Assembly: GCF_000220395.1 (NCBI RefSeq)
Contig: NW_004086030.1
Span: 1 to 43,614 of the forward strand
Source of the DNA: Ichthyophthirius multifiliis
Taxonomy: Eukaryota > Ciliophora > Oligohymenophorea > Hymenostomatida
Length of the DNA: 43,614 nucleotides
Direction of reading: 5' to 3'
Part shown: positions 22,976 to 35,809 of the stretch, in pieces
Position numbering within the stretch: position 1 is the stretch's first letter
Layout: every line of letters starts with the position of its first letter
Translations under genes and position numbers: made by a program
The notes under the pieces: model-generated
What the model was told of the DNA's origin: nothing
Databases searched by the model: none
What the model saw: the letters and a program-made list of their open reading frames with translations, nothing else

Positions 22976-24061
22976 TTAAATTAACAATTAATATTGCATA
23001 AGTTCATAATAAATTATTTTTATTTTATTTTCAATAAAATAATAAAATATTTATTTATTAAATTTTAAATAAATTAATTAATAATAAAAAAAACTTACAA
23101 AGTAAATATTATATTGATAAAATATTTATTTATTTTATTAATTTAATATTTTTAATACTTATTTCTTTTTATTCATATATATAATTTAATTAATATATAT
23201 ATATTTAAAAGAATTAAAAATTATTTATTATTGTTATTATATTTTTTTAGTAAAATAAATTATCAAAAATTTAAATTTATATATTATTATTATATTTAAA
23301 ATATTAAATAGTTTATTATCTAATCTTTTTTTACTTTTGCCATTTATATATTTTATACATATATTATTTTATTCTAGTATTTTAAAATGTATTTTTTAAT
23401 AAATATTTCCCTAAATATTAATATTAAACAATTTTAATAAATTAAATACAAAATAATAAATTTTAAATTATTGATTTTTTTTATTTTGAATAATATTAAT
23501 ACAATAAAATATGTAAAAATGATAAAAATATACGTATTAAATCTTTTATATATTACAATTGAATAATGAAAATTATAAAATATATTTATAACTATATATT
23601 ATTATTGTATTCTAAAAAAAATATTAATAATAAAATATTTCTTTTCTTTTCGATTTTATTTTATTTCTATTTGATTTATTTATTATAATTATATGCTTAT
23701 ATATTTTAAAAAAAAAATATATATGATGTATAATATATTACATTACGCATAATTATAATGACTATATAATTTTAAAAAAATCACCTAATAATTACAAATT
23801 ATAATTTAAAAAATGAAAATAAAAATAATTAAAATTAGATTTATTTAAAAATTAAAAAGATAATATTTAATATTATTAAAAGTTAATTTTTGAAAAAAAT
23901 TATATGTAAAAAAAAGAAAACAAATATATAAAATAAATTAAATAATTATATTACATAAATTCCTACATATAAAAAAAATTAACACTAAAAAAAAAAAATT
24001 ATAAAGTAAGTCTAAAATCGTAAAAAAAAAAAATTAAATTAACTAAATAGCTAAATTATAA
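22976..24061. other. AT-rich gene-free stretch
   Basis: About 1.1 kb, well over 90% AT, between two divergent genes. No coding frame with balanced codons and no recognisable repeat beyond short AT tracts. Confidence 0.5.
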
Positions 24062-24751
24062 ATGAAAGCAAATAATAAAAACGATTCAATCTCTATTAGT
24101 AATTTCGAATATAGATTTGATCCTCGTCCCGTAGAATAATACTCTATGTCAACAACTAGTTAGAAATCATTTTTATTAGATAAATCAATTAACGATTAAT
24201 TCTAAATATTTTTAGTAATACAATATAAAAATTCTGATGACTATAAAATATTTCCTCCCCTTGAAGTAAATATAGACAAAGAATAAACAGTATCTGAAAT
24301 TATATTAAATTTGGTTTAAAAATTTAATAAAAAATCATTAAAATATTAATTAGTATAAAATGAACAATACTATGATTTATGCTAAGCTGATAAAACTGGA
24401 AAACCCAAAGAATGCACATTTGATAAATAATAAACAATAAACAAAATAAAATGTAAAAATAGACTTTGCTTAATAACTAATAATTCTAAGGCTTATAATA
24501 GAAAATTAATGAATGAATCAAACAAACCAATTAAATCTATTGAAGAGTAAGAAGATGATAATAATACATATTCTTTAAAAAATATAAAAAATAATAAAAG
24601 TCTTATTTATTCAAAAAAAAGTTTTTTATATAATTAATTATGTAACACTTAAATTACTATTAATTAAGAAAATCATAAAAGTGTGTAAAGTAATATTTAA
24701 TAAGAAAAAAAAACTAAGAAATCATGGAAGAATTTATGGGGATGCTTTTGA
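24062..24751 (+). CDS. Small protein with ubiquitin-like stretch, C-terminal WGCF
   Basis: Single exon, 229 aa, ATG 24062 to TGA 24749-24751. Residues 25-50 are Ser-rich. Residues about 50-100 (QIFLVIQYKNSDDYKIFPPL, then NIDKEQTVSEIILNLVQKF) have a beta-strand pattern followed by a helix. This recalls ubiquitin-like or Ras-binding folds, including the one in SIN1/Avo1 of TORC2, but the match is too weak to name. Residues 135-225 are low-complexity Asn/Gln/Ser. The end KKSWKNLWGCF is aromatic and basic, with a Cys near the C-terminus, and could bind membrane; it is not a CaaX box. The last codons are notably GC-richer than the flanks. Isolated gene on the edge of the AT-rich desert. Confidence 0.7.
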
Positions 24752-24984
24752 AAAATTAAATAATAACTTTTTAAATAATTGTACTTATAATATAATATAT
24801 AATAAAATAAATATAATAATGTTATATTAAAAAAAAAACTTATTTACTCTATATAATAAATATATTTCGTTTATATGTATTTATAAACAATTATTTAATA
24901 TGTTTAAATTTTTTTTATATAATTATAATTTTAAAAATAAAAATAAAATTTTTGCATAAATATATTTAAATGAAATTAAGTAAA

Positions 24985-25015
<31 letters not shown>

Positions 25016-26293
25016 ATAATAATTATTATCTGAAATAAATTATCTTTTACTTTTAACAAATGCATATTTTTGTTAGGATTTTTAATATTATTTATTTATT
25101 TAATATTTAATAACTTTATAATTTTTTATATTTTATTTTTCTTTATATATATATATACTTATATATAAAATAATTTCGTAAAAATTATGATAATTTTTGC
25201 AATTTATTTAAGTTTCATATTTAAATTTTTATTTAGTAAAATAAATCATTTTTTTTTATATATTAATATTTAATTTTTTATAATACAATTATTTTTTTTT
25301 TATTCATATATTCTTGATAAAAAAAATATTTTATATCAATTTAGTCAACTATAAATTTGCATAATAATAATTTTAAGTAAAATAATTAAAAAATAAAATA
25401 TATATTTTAAATATTTAATAAGTAAAAATATTAGTAATTATATAAATTTGAAATTACCAAAATTTGATAAGATATATATATATAAAGTATTAATGATTAC
25501 TTAATATATTTTTAAATTAAATTAAAATTTAATTAAATGGGATTAATGTTTATAATAAAGATTTTTGTATTTAAAAATAATAATATAAATATGTCTTCGG
25601 TTACAAAATTGGTATAATATACGACTTGTAGAAATATCATTTAAAAAAAGTTGAATTATTACTAATTATTTATTTGAATAATATTTAAAAAATAAAATGT
25701 CTGTAATATCATCAAAAAATAAAATAAATTTATTATAATTAATAAATATTACATAAAATAAAAGTTTAATAATATTTATTAATTTATGAAATTAATTATT
25801 ATTTTTTTAAATATATTAAATTATTAAAAAAAATATAATTATAAACGCAATAACACCAAGTTTTATAAAATATAGTATATAATATTATATAAAAATTTAC
25901 ATTTTATAGTTAATAGTTTTGTATTTAATTTTAAATTTTTATTTACTTTTATTAATTATATAATATAATAATACTATTTACAAAATTTGAGATTTTATTT
26001 TAATTTATTATAATTTTTTTTTAAATAAATAAATAAATTATGATTTTTTTTTTCATTTTTTTTTTATTTAATCTATATTATCATTATAATATAAATTAAA
26101 TTTTATTAAATAATTAAAAAATATTGACTATTTTAAATAAAATTAAAATTAAAAATAAAAATGTTTATTAAAATTTAAATTATTAGAATTACTTTATATG
26201 TATTTTCATTTATTTTTAGTTTGATTTCATTCTCTATAATAAATAGGTATAAAAAAAAATTAAAACTATATTTTTATATTAAAATTATAATAA
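24752..26293. other. Gene-poor, extremely AT-rich region
   Basis: About 1.5 kb of almost pure A and T with scattered AT microsatellites (for example 24991-25013). No codon-balanced frame on either strand; nothing supports a gene. Confidence 0.55.
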
Positions 26294-27173
26294 ATGAAAT
26301 CAGTATAGTCGCATAATTAGATGATAAAAAATTGTTCATTAATAAAAATGCATTTTTTAGGTTAAAAAAAATAATTTTGGCATAACTACCATCATATTAA
26401 GTTAAAAATATTTTATTTTATTTTAGAAATAATAAATAAATAAAAAGGGAATAGTATTAACAATATATTTTCCTTTTATGATATTCTACATATACAAATA
26501 TATAAAATAGTTAGACTAAAAAAAAATATTAAATACATAATATATCATATATAATTATTTATTTATTTATATAATTATAAAAATATCATATTAATATTAT
26601 TTATATTATTAATTTTAATATTAATAAACAAAAAATTTTTTAGGAAAAGATTAATAATTAAAATTGGTTAAGGAACTGCAGACTTTGAAGAAATATATAT
26701 TTATAATGTATAATCTTAAGAAGAAAAATAAATAAGTAATGCCTTGCTTACTAATATATTTATTTATTTAACTTAAGTAATAATACATATTTTTTTTTAT
26801 TTATTTTATTTAATGTAAACCTTTATTTATTTAATGAATTAAAATAATAATAATAAGTTATTGGCTTTATTTTTGACTATATATTTCTGTATTTTAGGAA
26901 AAGCAGAGATTTATTATTTAATGACTTAATATGAAAATACACCGGAATAATCAGATAGGTATGTTTTATTATTTAAATATATATATTCTATTCAAAATTA
27001 TTAGAGATTAAATGAATGAAATAAATAATAAATTACCTTAATTAAATAGTATTATTGCTCTTAATTCATTATGTATAATTTAAATTATTATTTCTACTTT
27101 AGATAATTTTATATCCGTTATTATTTAAGCAAAAGAAAATTAAAATAAAAAGGATATTAAATGTGTTAATTGA
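26294..27173 (+). CDS. Possible multi-exon gene in the AT-rich region, unrecognised
   Basis: Three 3' exons fit together: one ending near 26732 (KIGQGTADFEEIYIYNVQ), one of about 65 bp near 26899-26957 (KAEIYYLMTQYENTPEQSDR), and a last one from about 27003 (DQMNEINNKLPQLNSIIA, then STLDNFISVIIQAKENQNKK) to TGA 27171-27173. Junctions are GT/AG and in phase. The first exon from ATG 26294 stays open but contains a long Ile/Leu run that may be intron. The last exon is strongly helical. The protein looks like a small helical factor, but no family could be named. The surrounding kilobases are empty, so an old truncated copy is also possible. Confidence 0.45.
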
Positions 27174-28168
27174 TTTAATATATAAAATTTAACAAAAAAA
27201 TCAGTTAAAAATATATCCATCATAAAAACATTATTTTATTTATATAAGTTTTGTTTTAAAAATTATATTACGTAAAACTTATTTGAATTTATAAAAAAAC
27301 GAAAAATTATATTTAATTTTTTTAATTTAAAATATATTTTTACTTAAATTATTATGTAAATTGTTATATTGAATTAATTTAATCATAATTTAATAACTTT
27401 AAGATATAATTATTGATTTTATTTATTAGTGCATGTATATAAGATTCAGTTAATTGTTTTAAAATACTTATTTTTGTTATATTTTAATTACTTACTATGT
27501 ATTTTTTTAATATAATTTTTAAAAATATTAAATGAAATTTGTTTTATGTTTATATATGAGAAAATTAATCTTAGTATGATAAATTTTATTATTTTATATG
27601 TAAATGTCAATCATAAAATTTTTCTAAATTTATATATATATAATAAATAAATATAAGACTTAATTTTAATAAATTTAAAATTCTAAAAAAAATATTTTTA
27701 TTTTTTTCTCGAAATATAACTAATTTACATTTTTAAATAAAAAAATTCATAAATATTATAAATTTTAAATTAAATTAAAAAAAAAAATTAATATATTAAT
27801 TTGTGTATATATGTTTTTAACATATATATATTTTTATATTATTTAATATTAAATTATAGAAAAAAAAAAAAATTAATTTTTTACTAATCCTATCTAAAAC
27901 AAAACAAAATATTTAAAATTACTATATCTTTATTATTAAATAAAATGATTCATTTATTTAACTAAATGCAATTTAATTAATAAAAATTAACTTTAATTTA
28001 AATAATCTTTTTATTAAAATAATATTTTTTCATTAAATATAAATATTATAATAAAGGAGAAAAAAAAAAAACTAACAAAATATTAAATATACATATTTTA
28101 TTAAAATAAAAGATAAAAATTAAAATAAATAAATTAAAAAAATAAAAGATAAGTATAATAAATAAAGA
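27174..28168. other. AT-rich intergenic region
   Basis: About 1 kb, over 90% AT, with no frame showing balanced codons. A standard-code frame on the minus strand at 28046-28246 is hydrophobic AT background over the CNOT10 5' region, not a gene. Confidence 0.5.
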
Positions 28169-30406
28169 TGACAAGTATAGAATCTTCTTTATAATTAGCA
28201 TTATAATCATTTTAATGTTATTAAAAGCAAGAATATTAAAAAGCAATAAAGTAAAAAAACCCTATGTTAAAGATTTTTTTAAATTAAAAAAATAAATAAG
28301 ATATTTTCCATTTTTTCAATTTTTAATTTATATTATTTTTTATAATTAATTTTAATTTATCAAACAATAATAAAAAGCTATTTAGAACAGATAAAGCAAA
28401 TAAAATCAAAATTATAAAATGAATAATACTGCATTTAAATTTAAGAAAATATTTTGATATGCTAATACATGTAGAATGAATTTAAAAATAACGAGTAAAA
28501 TCTGCTTTCCTAATTATGTAATAATATATATTTTATTCGATATTTATGTATATGCTTTTTTAAATATATATATATAAAACCCAATAAATTAAAATATATG
28601 TATTTACTTATCGTATATTAAAAATAATTTTATTTTTGAAAAAAATAAATAGAGAATTTAATTCAAAAATCAAGCCAAATAAAAGAAAAAGAATAAAAAG
28701 TTCAAATTACAAACAATAATAATTAAAAAAGCAAAAAGAGTAAAAAGCTTAAATATACAATTATAAAAACTTATTAACTTTAATTATAAAATAACAGACT
28801 AGACAATAAAATAAGAAAATGATTTAAAAGTACGATGTTAAACATAATAAAAAAAAGAAAAAAAGAAAATATATAAATATAATTATAAATAAAATACATT
28901 AAATTATATGTATTTTAATTCTAATTTATATTTTAATACAAAAGTAAATGGAACCAGAAAACGACTATATTTTAAGATATAATTACGCAGTTTTATTAAT
29001 AAATTTAGGGAAAACAAATATTGCTTTTGATATTTTATACAATTTATAATAATAAATAAGTAATTAAGATATATTTATTTTAATCAAAACGAAATTCTTA
29101 CTATTAGTAAATATTAAAATAAATATAAATATATAATTTTATAAAAATAAATATCAGCAATTATCTTTGAATTTAAAAAACTTTAATATTGCAATAAATT
29201 TATTAAATAACCTTACTCAGTTTTATAAGCAATACATTACTTCTAATAAAAGCGAAGAAAATTTAAAAAAGTTTTATTTTTTATATTTTAAATAAAGCAC
29301 AAAAAATAAAAATAAAATAAAATATATTAGTATTTAATACACATCATTGATATTTGGAAATTACATAAATAATTCAAAGTAATTAGATTGTTTTAGCAAA
29401 AACGAGTTTCTTTTTTATATTGAAACAACAAAAGTTCAACTATTAGCAATGGTAGGAGAATAAAATTAAGCCAAAAAAAAATTGAATAGCATTTAAAAAA
29501 TCCTATAAAAATACGTAGAAGATTTGACACATTTAAATAATGATAATTCATTAAAATTTAATAAAGATATTTCTTAATAAATACATATGTAAGCATTAAC
29601 AATGTTAAATTTTACAAAATCTTAAGTGGTATAAATATTTCATATATATTTTTAATAATTTTTTTTTTTTTTTGTTAAAAAAAAAAGTTTTATTATTTAT
29701 AAGATAATTAAAAAACTTTCAAATGTATATCACCTACATGTGCCATAGACTCATCAATATATCCCAATAATTAAGATTCGGCAAATAATAATGGGCATAA
29801 TCCATATTTTAAACATTAGGCATTATATGCAGCATTTCTTAATAATAATATTGGTTGTGCGCATTTAAAAATGTAGAAAAATAGTTTGGCTATCTATTAT
29901 TTTAATAAATCATTAATATAAATATAATAATTATAATCTGCTATTAATAAATAAGAAAAAGAAAAGTTTTTGATAGAAAAGCATATTTGTTCAAAAATAA
30001 ATGAAGTTTATTACAATTTAGGTTTAGCATTTTATTAATAAAAAAATTATGAATAAGCTTATAAATATTTAAATTAATCATCTAATCTTAAATATAATAC
30101 ACATATGTTATGGTATAGATTAGGAATAATTGCAATTAAATAATATCATAATATTTTATAAGTAAACTTTTTATTTTATATATATTTTTTAAAGTTTTTT
30201 AAATTTTTTGAAGAATTAGGGTGTAAATATTGTCCCTAATAATTTATTTTTAGGAAATAAATAAATAATAAGTTGCATAACTTAAGAAAATATAGATATT
30301 TAATAAGATTTAACGACTTAATAATAAAGTTAATTAAATAATTTAAACTTAAAACTTGAAATGGCTATAAAGTATGATTAAATGGCAAAATATTTTAAAA
30401 TTTTAA

Positions 30407-30438
<32 letters not shown>

Positions 30439-31527
30439 AAAATTTAAAAAATAAATTCACTTAATTAAAAATTTATTTTAATTTTTTTTTTAATTTAATT
30501 TTTTTTAAAAAAATTTTAATTATTTCATTTATTTATTTATTTTTAAATTAAATATATATAGATGTTTTAAAAACTGTTTAATAACTTTAGAAAAATCAAT
30601 TTAAAATGAATAAGCAAATTAATTTTTAATAATGTTTAATTAACGTAAATTTTTTTTTAAAAAAAAAAAAAAAATATTTTTTTTTAAAAAAAAAAGATGA
30701 TAAAAAGAGTAATGATATTTAAAATGAAAACGATAAGTAAATTTATATAAAAAAATTATAATTTAAATAATATATATTTTATATAAAAAAAGGGCTAATA
30801 TAAATTTAAAAGAAACTATATATAAAAGTAATAGAATAATTTATTAATCTTTACTAACTTTTCTTGTACAAATTCATTTTTTATATTTATTTTTTAAATT
30901 TATAATTTATAAATAAGGCATATACACATTATTGTAAATAAGAATATCATTAATGTTTATATTATTGTAGAAAAACACTATCTCAAGAAAATATATAACC
31001 ATAAAATAAAGCATGCTGTCTTCATTATTAACTATTATCTCATAATAATTTAAACTAAAAGGAAAGTGTAAGAATATTTTAAATAAAAATTAAAATAAAT
31101 AAATAATGAAAAGGTATTTGAATTAATAAATAATAATATACAATTTATGAATGATTTAAATTTATAATTTACAAATAGTTTGACTTAAAATAAATTATAA
31201 TTCTTTAATTTTAACTCAGGAATATCTTTTTAAACAAATATAATAGCATTTTACTTAAAAAATAATGAATTTCAAAATGCATAAAATTTAATAAATAGTC
31301 TATCGGTTTAATTAAATATAAATACAAATAATAATATACATTATATCCCTGCTGTTCTTTTAAACCTTATGACTTATTCAAATATATAATAATGTAAAAA
31401 ATTATATATTTATTATATTAAAACTTTTTTTTATTAAAAAATAGGTAACTTTGAATAAGCGTAAAGAATTTTGTAAACCAAAAGGTTAACAAATAAAAAT
31501 GTATTAAAAATTATAAAAAATGTATGA
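28169..31527 (+). CDS. CNOT10: CCR4-NOT complex subunit 10 (TPR protein)
   Basis: CNOT10 is a tetratricopeptide scaffold of the CCR4-NOT deadenylase complex, acting in cytoplasmic mRNA decay. Firm exons: about 28948-29628, 29704-30161, one around 31000-31393, and 31445-31527 (TGA 31525-31527). A first exon from ATG 28169 (SLQLALQSFQCYQKQEYQKA) fits the family N-terminus. Key matches to the known family: NDYILRYNYAVLLINLGK, then NNIGCAHLKMQKNSLAIY, NEVYYNLGLAFYQQKNYEQA, MLWYRLGIIAIKQ, and near the end IAFYLKNNEFQNAQNLI and HYIPAVLLNLMTY. The stretches 28250-28947 and 30254-31000 hold further exons I could not fix; one candidate is near 28660-28840 (ENLIQKSSQIKEKEQKV). One frame break at an A6 run (29710-29715) has the usual single-base deficit. 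CNOT10 rather than another TPR protein is likely, not certain. Confidence 0.7.
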
Positions 31528-31740
31528 AAGTTTTAAATAATTAAATTTTTTAAAAAATATATTTAAATTTAATCAAAAAAAAAATGTAAAAAAAGCAAAA
31601 GAAATATTTTTCATTTATATTATATAAATAAATAAATAAATAAATATATAAATATATAAATATATATATATATGTATATTTATATATATATTAAAAAAAA
31701 AAAAAACTATTAAGCAAATCTTTTTTTAAAAAAATAAAAA

Positions 31741-31795
<55 letters not shown>

Positions 31796-32001
31796 TTTAA
31801 ATAATATATAAACAAATATTAATTTAAAATTTTTAATATTAAATTTTTATATTATATATTTGATATTAAATTAAATCTTTATAAAATTTAAATAAATAAA
31901 AAATAAATATGAAAAACTAATTTTTTAAAATATATGTAAATTAAAATGGACAACAAAAATTAAATAATTTTTAAAAATAATTTAAATATTAAAAAATAAA
32001 A
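31528..32001. other. Convergent intergenic region with AAT repeat
   Basis: 474 bp between the ends of CNOT10 (plus) and the Tubby-like gene (minus). It holds AAAT and AT short repeats and the AAT microsatellite. No gene. Confidence 0.5.
31741..31794. repeat. AAT trinucleotide microsatellite
   Basis: About 18 perfect AAT/TAA units in the intergenic region. The same unit inside a gene at 36795-36846 encodes poly-Asn. Confidence 0.95.
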
Positions 32002-32940
32002 TCAAGTAAAATCAACCCAATTAAAAGTACTTAAAGCAATTGCAAAAGCTTATACGAAATTCAACGGAAATCTAAAATCTACCACAAACTTATCATCATA
32101 TTATTTTCCCATTTAAAATATGGGATAATAATCTTTATCTTCATATTACTACTATTCTTCGACTGAACTAACTGAATCTTGCTAAAAGTTAACCTAATCA
32201 AACAAAATTTAAAAGTTTATAAAAGAAGTTTCCTTAATTCTTCCAAAAGAATCAAAAATAACACTATTAGAATCTTAAAATTTAGTTCTTAAATAAAAAC
32301 ACTCAAAAGGTATTTCATTAGATTCTTTATTTAAATTAAAATAAGAAAAATCGATATCATTATAATTAAAAATTGATTATTTTTTCTAATCGACAGTTTT
32401 TGGACATAAAATAATTCTCTAATTATTATTATCTATTCTTGGAACTAAAATTTGCAAATTATGTACATTATTCTCTTTAATAAATTCATGATTTATATAC
32501 ATTAACCATTGCCTCTTTTATGTATATGGTTAACAATTTTTTCTATATTTGCATTATTCACAATGAACATTCCATAAAATAAATTCGTTTTAATTTTTTT
32601 TCATATGAAGAATAAAATTGGGTGACATTTTTTGAGCCATTTCTTTACTTTGGGCTATATAGATTAAAAAATCATTATTTTTTCGATCAAATTAGGCATA
32701 TAAATGCTATCTATCTTCGTTTTCAGAGTACATATAAAATTATTTGCTGTTTTTGTCCAAAGATAGGAATGTATTGTAATTGAATTTTAGGAAATTTTCT
32801 TGGTTTTTTTCGTCATTTTCTTCAAATAAAGAGTTTGTGGATTCTATTTAAGATACTTCGCTTTCAAATATAGTTTCTAAAAATTTAAAATGAATTTAAG
32901 TGTATTTATTTCCTTTTTCTATTGTATCATACATATCCAT
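32002..32940 (-). CDS. Divergent Tubby-like protein
   Basis: Single clean exon, 312 aa, ATG at 32938-32940, TGA at 32002-32004, no frame problem. The C-terminal end is the giveaway: IFQMGKQYDDKFVVDFRF followed by PLNFVQAFAIALSTF matches the Tubby C-terminal signature (known: [27 protein letters not shown]). The last helix of that region is the hydrophobic core of the Tubby barrel. Upstream segments fit the barrel strands: FDRKNNDFLIYIAQ, then FILHMKKNQNEFILWNV, LQILVPRI and FYLRTKF. The usual NxLGTRGPRxM signature is not evident. A CEQCKYRKNC cluster in mid-protein is unusual. Tubby proteins bind phosphoinositides and, in ciliated cells, move membrane cargo into cilia. The assignment rests mainly on the C-terminus. 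Confidence 0.7.
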
Positions 32941-33583
32941 TTTTGTTTTCGTTTATTTTAATTATTTTTTTTTAAAAAAAAAAAAAAATGTTATTAATTA
33001 ATGCTTATTTATATTTATTTGTATTATTATTTTTATGTTTTAATTTTATTAATTGTTATAATTATTTTCTAGCACTTTATTAAATAATTCTATTTTATTT
33101 TAATTAAATGTGTACTAATTAATACAATATATAAAAATTAATATAAAAGTAATTTTTTTATAAAAGAAATTAACCAAAAATCTTATCATATTATATCGAA
33201 ATAAGAAAAATCCTAATAAATATTTTAAATGAAAAAATTATTTTTCCTTTACAAACAAAAAATATAAACATTAAATAACTTTAACAAAAAATAAATCGAA
33301 CCTATAAAAATATCAACTTCAAAAAAAAATTCAACTAAAAATATTTTATTATTTCTTTGAATCTACTGTTTTCCTCCTCTATATTCCTAATGTCATTTTC
33401 AACTTTCAAAAAAAATAAATTATTAATAAAAATTACTTTAAATTAATAACTATATTAACCTAAATATATTATTATTAGAATATTGTTTACATTAATTTAT
33501 TTATAATATTTACAATTTTTAAATTAAAAAAATACAAATATAATCACAAATATTTTAACATTAGTTTGTTTTTATGTAAAATA
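32941..33583. other. AT-rich intergenic region
   Basis: 640 bp. A minus-strand stretch near 33350-33412 reads NDIRNIEEENSRFKEIIK, which looks like a coiled-coil exon, but no adjoining exon was found. It may be a remnant. Nothing else. Confidence 0.35.
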
Positions 33584-33807
33584 ATGAGTGATTTTTTTGT
33601 TTATTACAAATTGAAAAAAAAATTAGATTAAAATTTAAATAAAATTATATTTAAAAAAGAAATACATTTCCAATTTAAATATTAATTAATAAATAATACC
33701 ATTTACAAAATTACAGATTATAAAATTAATAATTATATATAAGTATTTGTAGAAATTCACAAAAATCATGATGATCAGTATATTGAAAAATACGTCAAAA
33801 AGCCAAA
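33584..33807 (+). CDS. Weak short coding exon, unrecognised
   Basis: ATG 33584 opens 75 codons (MSDFFVYYKLKKKLDQNL, later YIQVFVEIHKNHDDQY and EKYVKKPK) before a good GT donor at 33808. The second half has balanced codons (His, Asp, Val, Pro), unlike the AT background after it. No acceptor exon could be paired with it; past the donor the same frame stays open for 600 bp by composition alone. It may be the first exon of a gene whose other exons I missed, or a relic. Confidence 0.25.
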
Positions 33808-34952
33808 GTAAATTTTTAAAAATTTCTTATATAAAATTTTAAAAAAAGACATATATTATAAAATTTTAAACAAAAATATATATTATATAAAAACAATTTT
33901 GGATTTTAGTAATTTTAAAAAGATTTTTAAAGTTAAAATTAAATTTAAATAAAGAAATATAATATAATATAATATAATATAATATAAAAAAAAAACGAAT
34001 GCAAATAATTAAAATAAATTAATATTTTATATAAATAAAGGAAAAAAATTATATGTAAAATTATTATTATACAAAAATTAAAATGATTAAAAGATTACAT
34101 AATAACATATATCCATTACATAATATAAATAATTATTAAAAGATAATATAATAATATATATCCTTTATATAATATAATTAATTATAAAAATATTTCTACT
34201 TTTTATCAAAGGTATCATTTTTTAATATATTTAAAATATATCTTTTTAAATATTTTGGAAACGTCTATACTATTTTTTTCACTATATTATTATAGGATAA
34301 ATCTGTAAGCATCATAATATTAGATAAATTACTAAAAAATAAATTATGCTCTTTTTTTTACATTTAATTTTTAATAACGATGATTTTTTTAATATCTTTT
34401 TATTTAGTTTAAGAAAGTGAGTATAGGAAAAGAATAGATATTTTTAAAATTTTATATATTAATGATTTTAATATTTTATTTATTAGATAAATGTATTATT
34501 TTAACTAAATTTATTAATAATAACATACAGTATATATTTAAAATATTGTTAATTGTTATATTGCGAAAAAATAAGATTTTGTTTAAATATAAATTATAAT
34601 TAAAAATTGATACATATAATTGGTATTTTTTTTATAATTTATTTTATAAAATTTATATAAAAACAATAATATAGATAAAAATCTAAAAAATATAAATTTA
34701 TATTTTAATTCTTTTAAAATATAAAAATGAAATTATTTTTTAACTTCTAAAATGTACTTTTTTAAAACTATTTCAAATAGAAATAAAAATATTATTTATT
34801 TTTGGTAGTTTTTAATATATATTTATGTATTTTTAATTATTTATATTTTTCTAATAAAATTTTTAAAATAAAGAAAATTTATCTTATTTTAAATTAATAA
34901 TTTAAAAATAAATATTAATAAATAAATAATATAATGTTATTTTTTGAAAAAT
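33808..34952. other. AT-rich region without visible gene
   Basis: About 1.1 kb. Contains an AATAT pentamer repeat at about 33957-33986 and direct repeats of ATAATATATATCC-like words near 34100-34165. No supported gene. Confidence 0.4.
33957..33986. repeat. AATAT pentanucleotide repeat
   Basis: Five to six copies of a 5-bp AATAT unit in tandem. Confidence 0.85.
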
Positions 34953-35384
34953 TCATATTAAATTACATCCACATCCTTTTTCTTAACTAATGTTTTAATT
35001 ATATTTTTTCCAATTTTCAACATAATTAATTTCAGCGATTTTTTCATTTTATTTAAAACAAATATTATGATTTAGTTTTTCTCCTTTTTCAGCTGGTCTT
35101 ATTTTATTTCCATTTGAATCACATCTAATTTAATTTAATTAATAATTATTTGTATTAGAAACATTTTTCTTTAAAATTCCTTTTATTTCGATTATTTAAG
35201 TTGATTTATATTATTTATTGTTTCTTTAAAATTCTTAATGATTATAATTTAATTATTATTTTTTATAATATTAATATGGATTACTATATGATCTTTCTAA
35301 TTTATTATCTTCTGTTTATTTTTCAATAATTATATTAACTTAATTTTCTTTTATTTCTTATTATATATTTAATTCTTTTTGCAT
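34953..35384 (-). CDS. Small protein with C-terminal CaaX box
   Basis: Single clean exon, 143 aa, ATG 35382-35384, TGA 34953-34955. The N-terminal half is Gln/Asn/Lys-rich. The middle has KGILKKN and then KIRPAEKGEKLNHNICF, followed by EKIAEINYVENWKKYN. A GILK motif followed at distance by V/I-F and an xxNWxxYN ending resembles small PP1-regulatory proteins of the inhibitor-2 kind, but the resemblance is loose. The C-terminus is GCGCNLI, where CNLI is a CaaX prenylation box (known: C, two aliphatic-type residues, then X) and the Cys two residues before could be palmitoylated. So a peripheral membrane protein is likely. No signal peptide. Partner and role unknown. Confidence 0.72.
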
Positions 35385-35809
35385 TTTTTTATTATTTGTT
35401 TAAATATATTAATAAGTTGTTTTTTTTATATATAAAAATAAAAAAAAATTATGATTTTTAATTTAGGGATAATATAATTTACTATAAGTTAAAAATAATA
35501 ATAATTTAATCTTTAAAATAAATATCTACTTAAATAAACTATATGATGAAAAGGTAATAATAAAATTAAAAATATATTGTCAAATAATAAAAGCTAAAAT
35601 ATTTTAAATAAATTATAAAAATTAAAGATTTATATTCTTTAAAAAATATACTTTTATTATAAAATAATAAATTAATAAAAAAATAAAATAAAATTTTTTA
35701 AAAAAATTAAACCATGTTTATTATATTTAATTATAAAAAAATACTAAAATAAAAATTATGTATATAAAAAATTTTAATTTAATTTAAAAATAAATATTTA
35801 AAAAATAAA
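35385..35809. promoter_or_regulatory. Divergent intergenic region
   Basis: 425 bp of AT-rich sequence between the CaaX gene (minus) and the acidic gene (plus); presumably both promoters. Nothing specific recognised. Confidence 0.3.

Noticed and set aside
26500-26640. Transmembrane helix (Ile/Leu run) in the doubtful gene at 26294
   Set aside because: The run comes from nearly pure AT sequence just before a good splice acceptor and is more likely intron.
33957-33986. AATAT repeat as an attachment or integration site
   Set aside because: It is a simple tandem repeat without flanking inverted repeats or a recombinase gene nearby.
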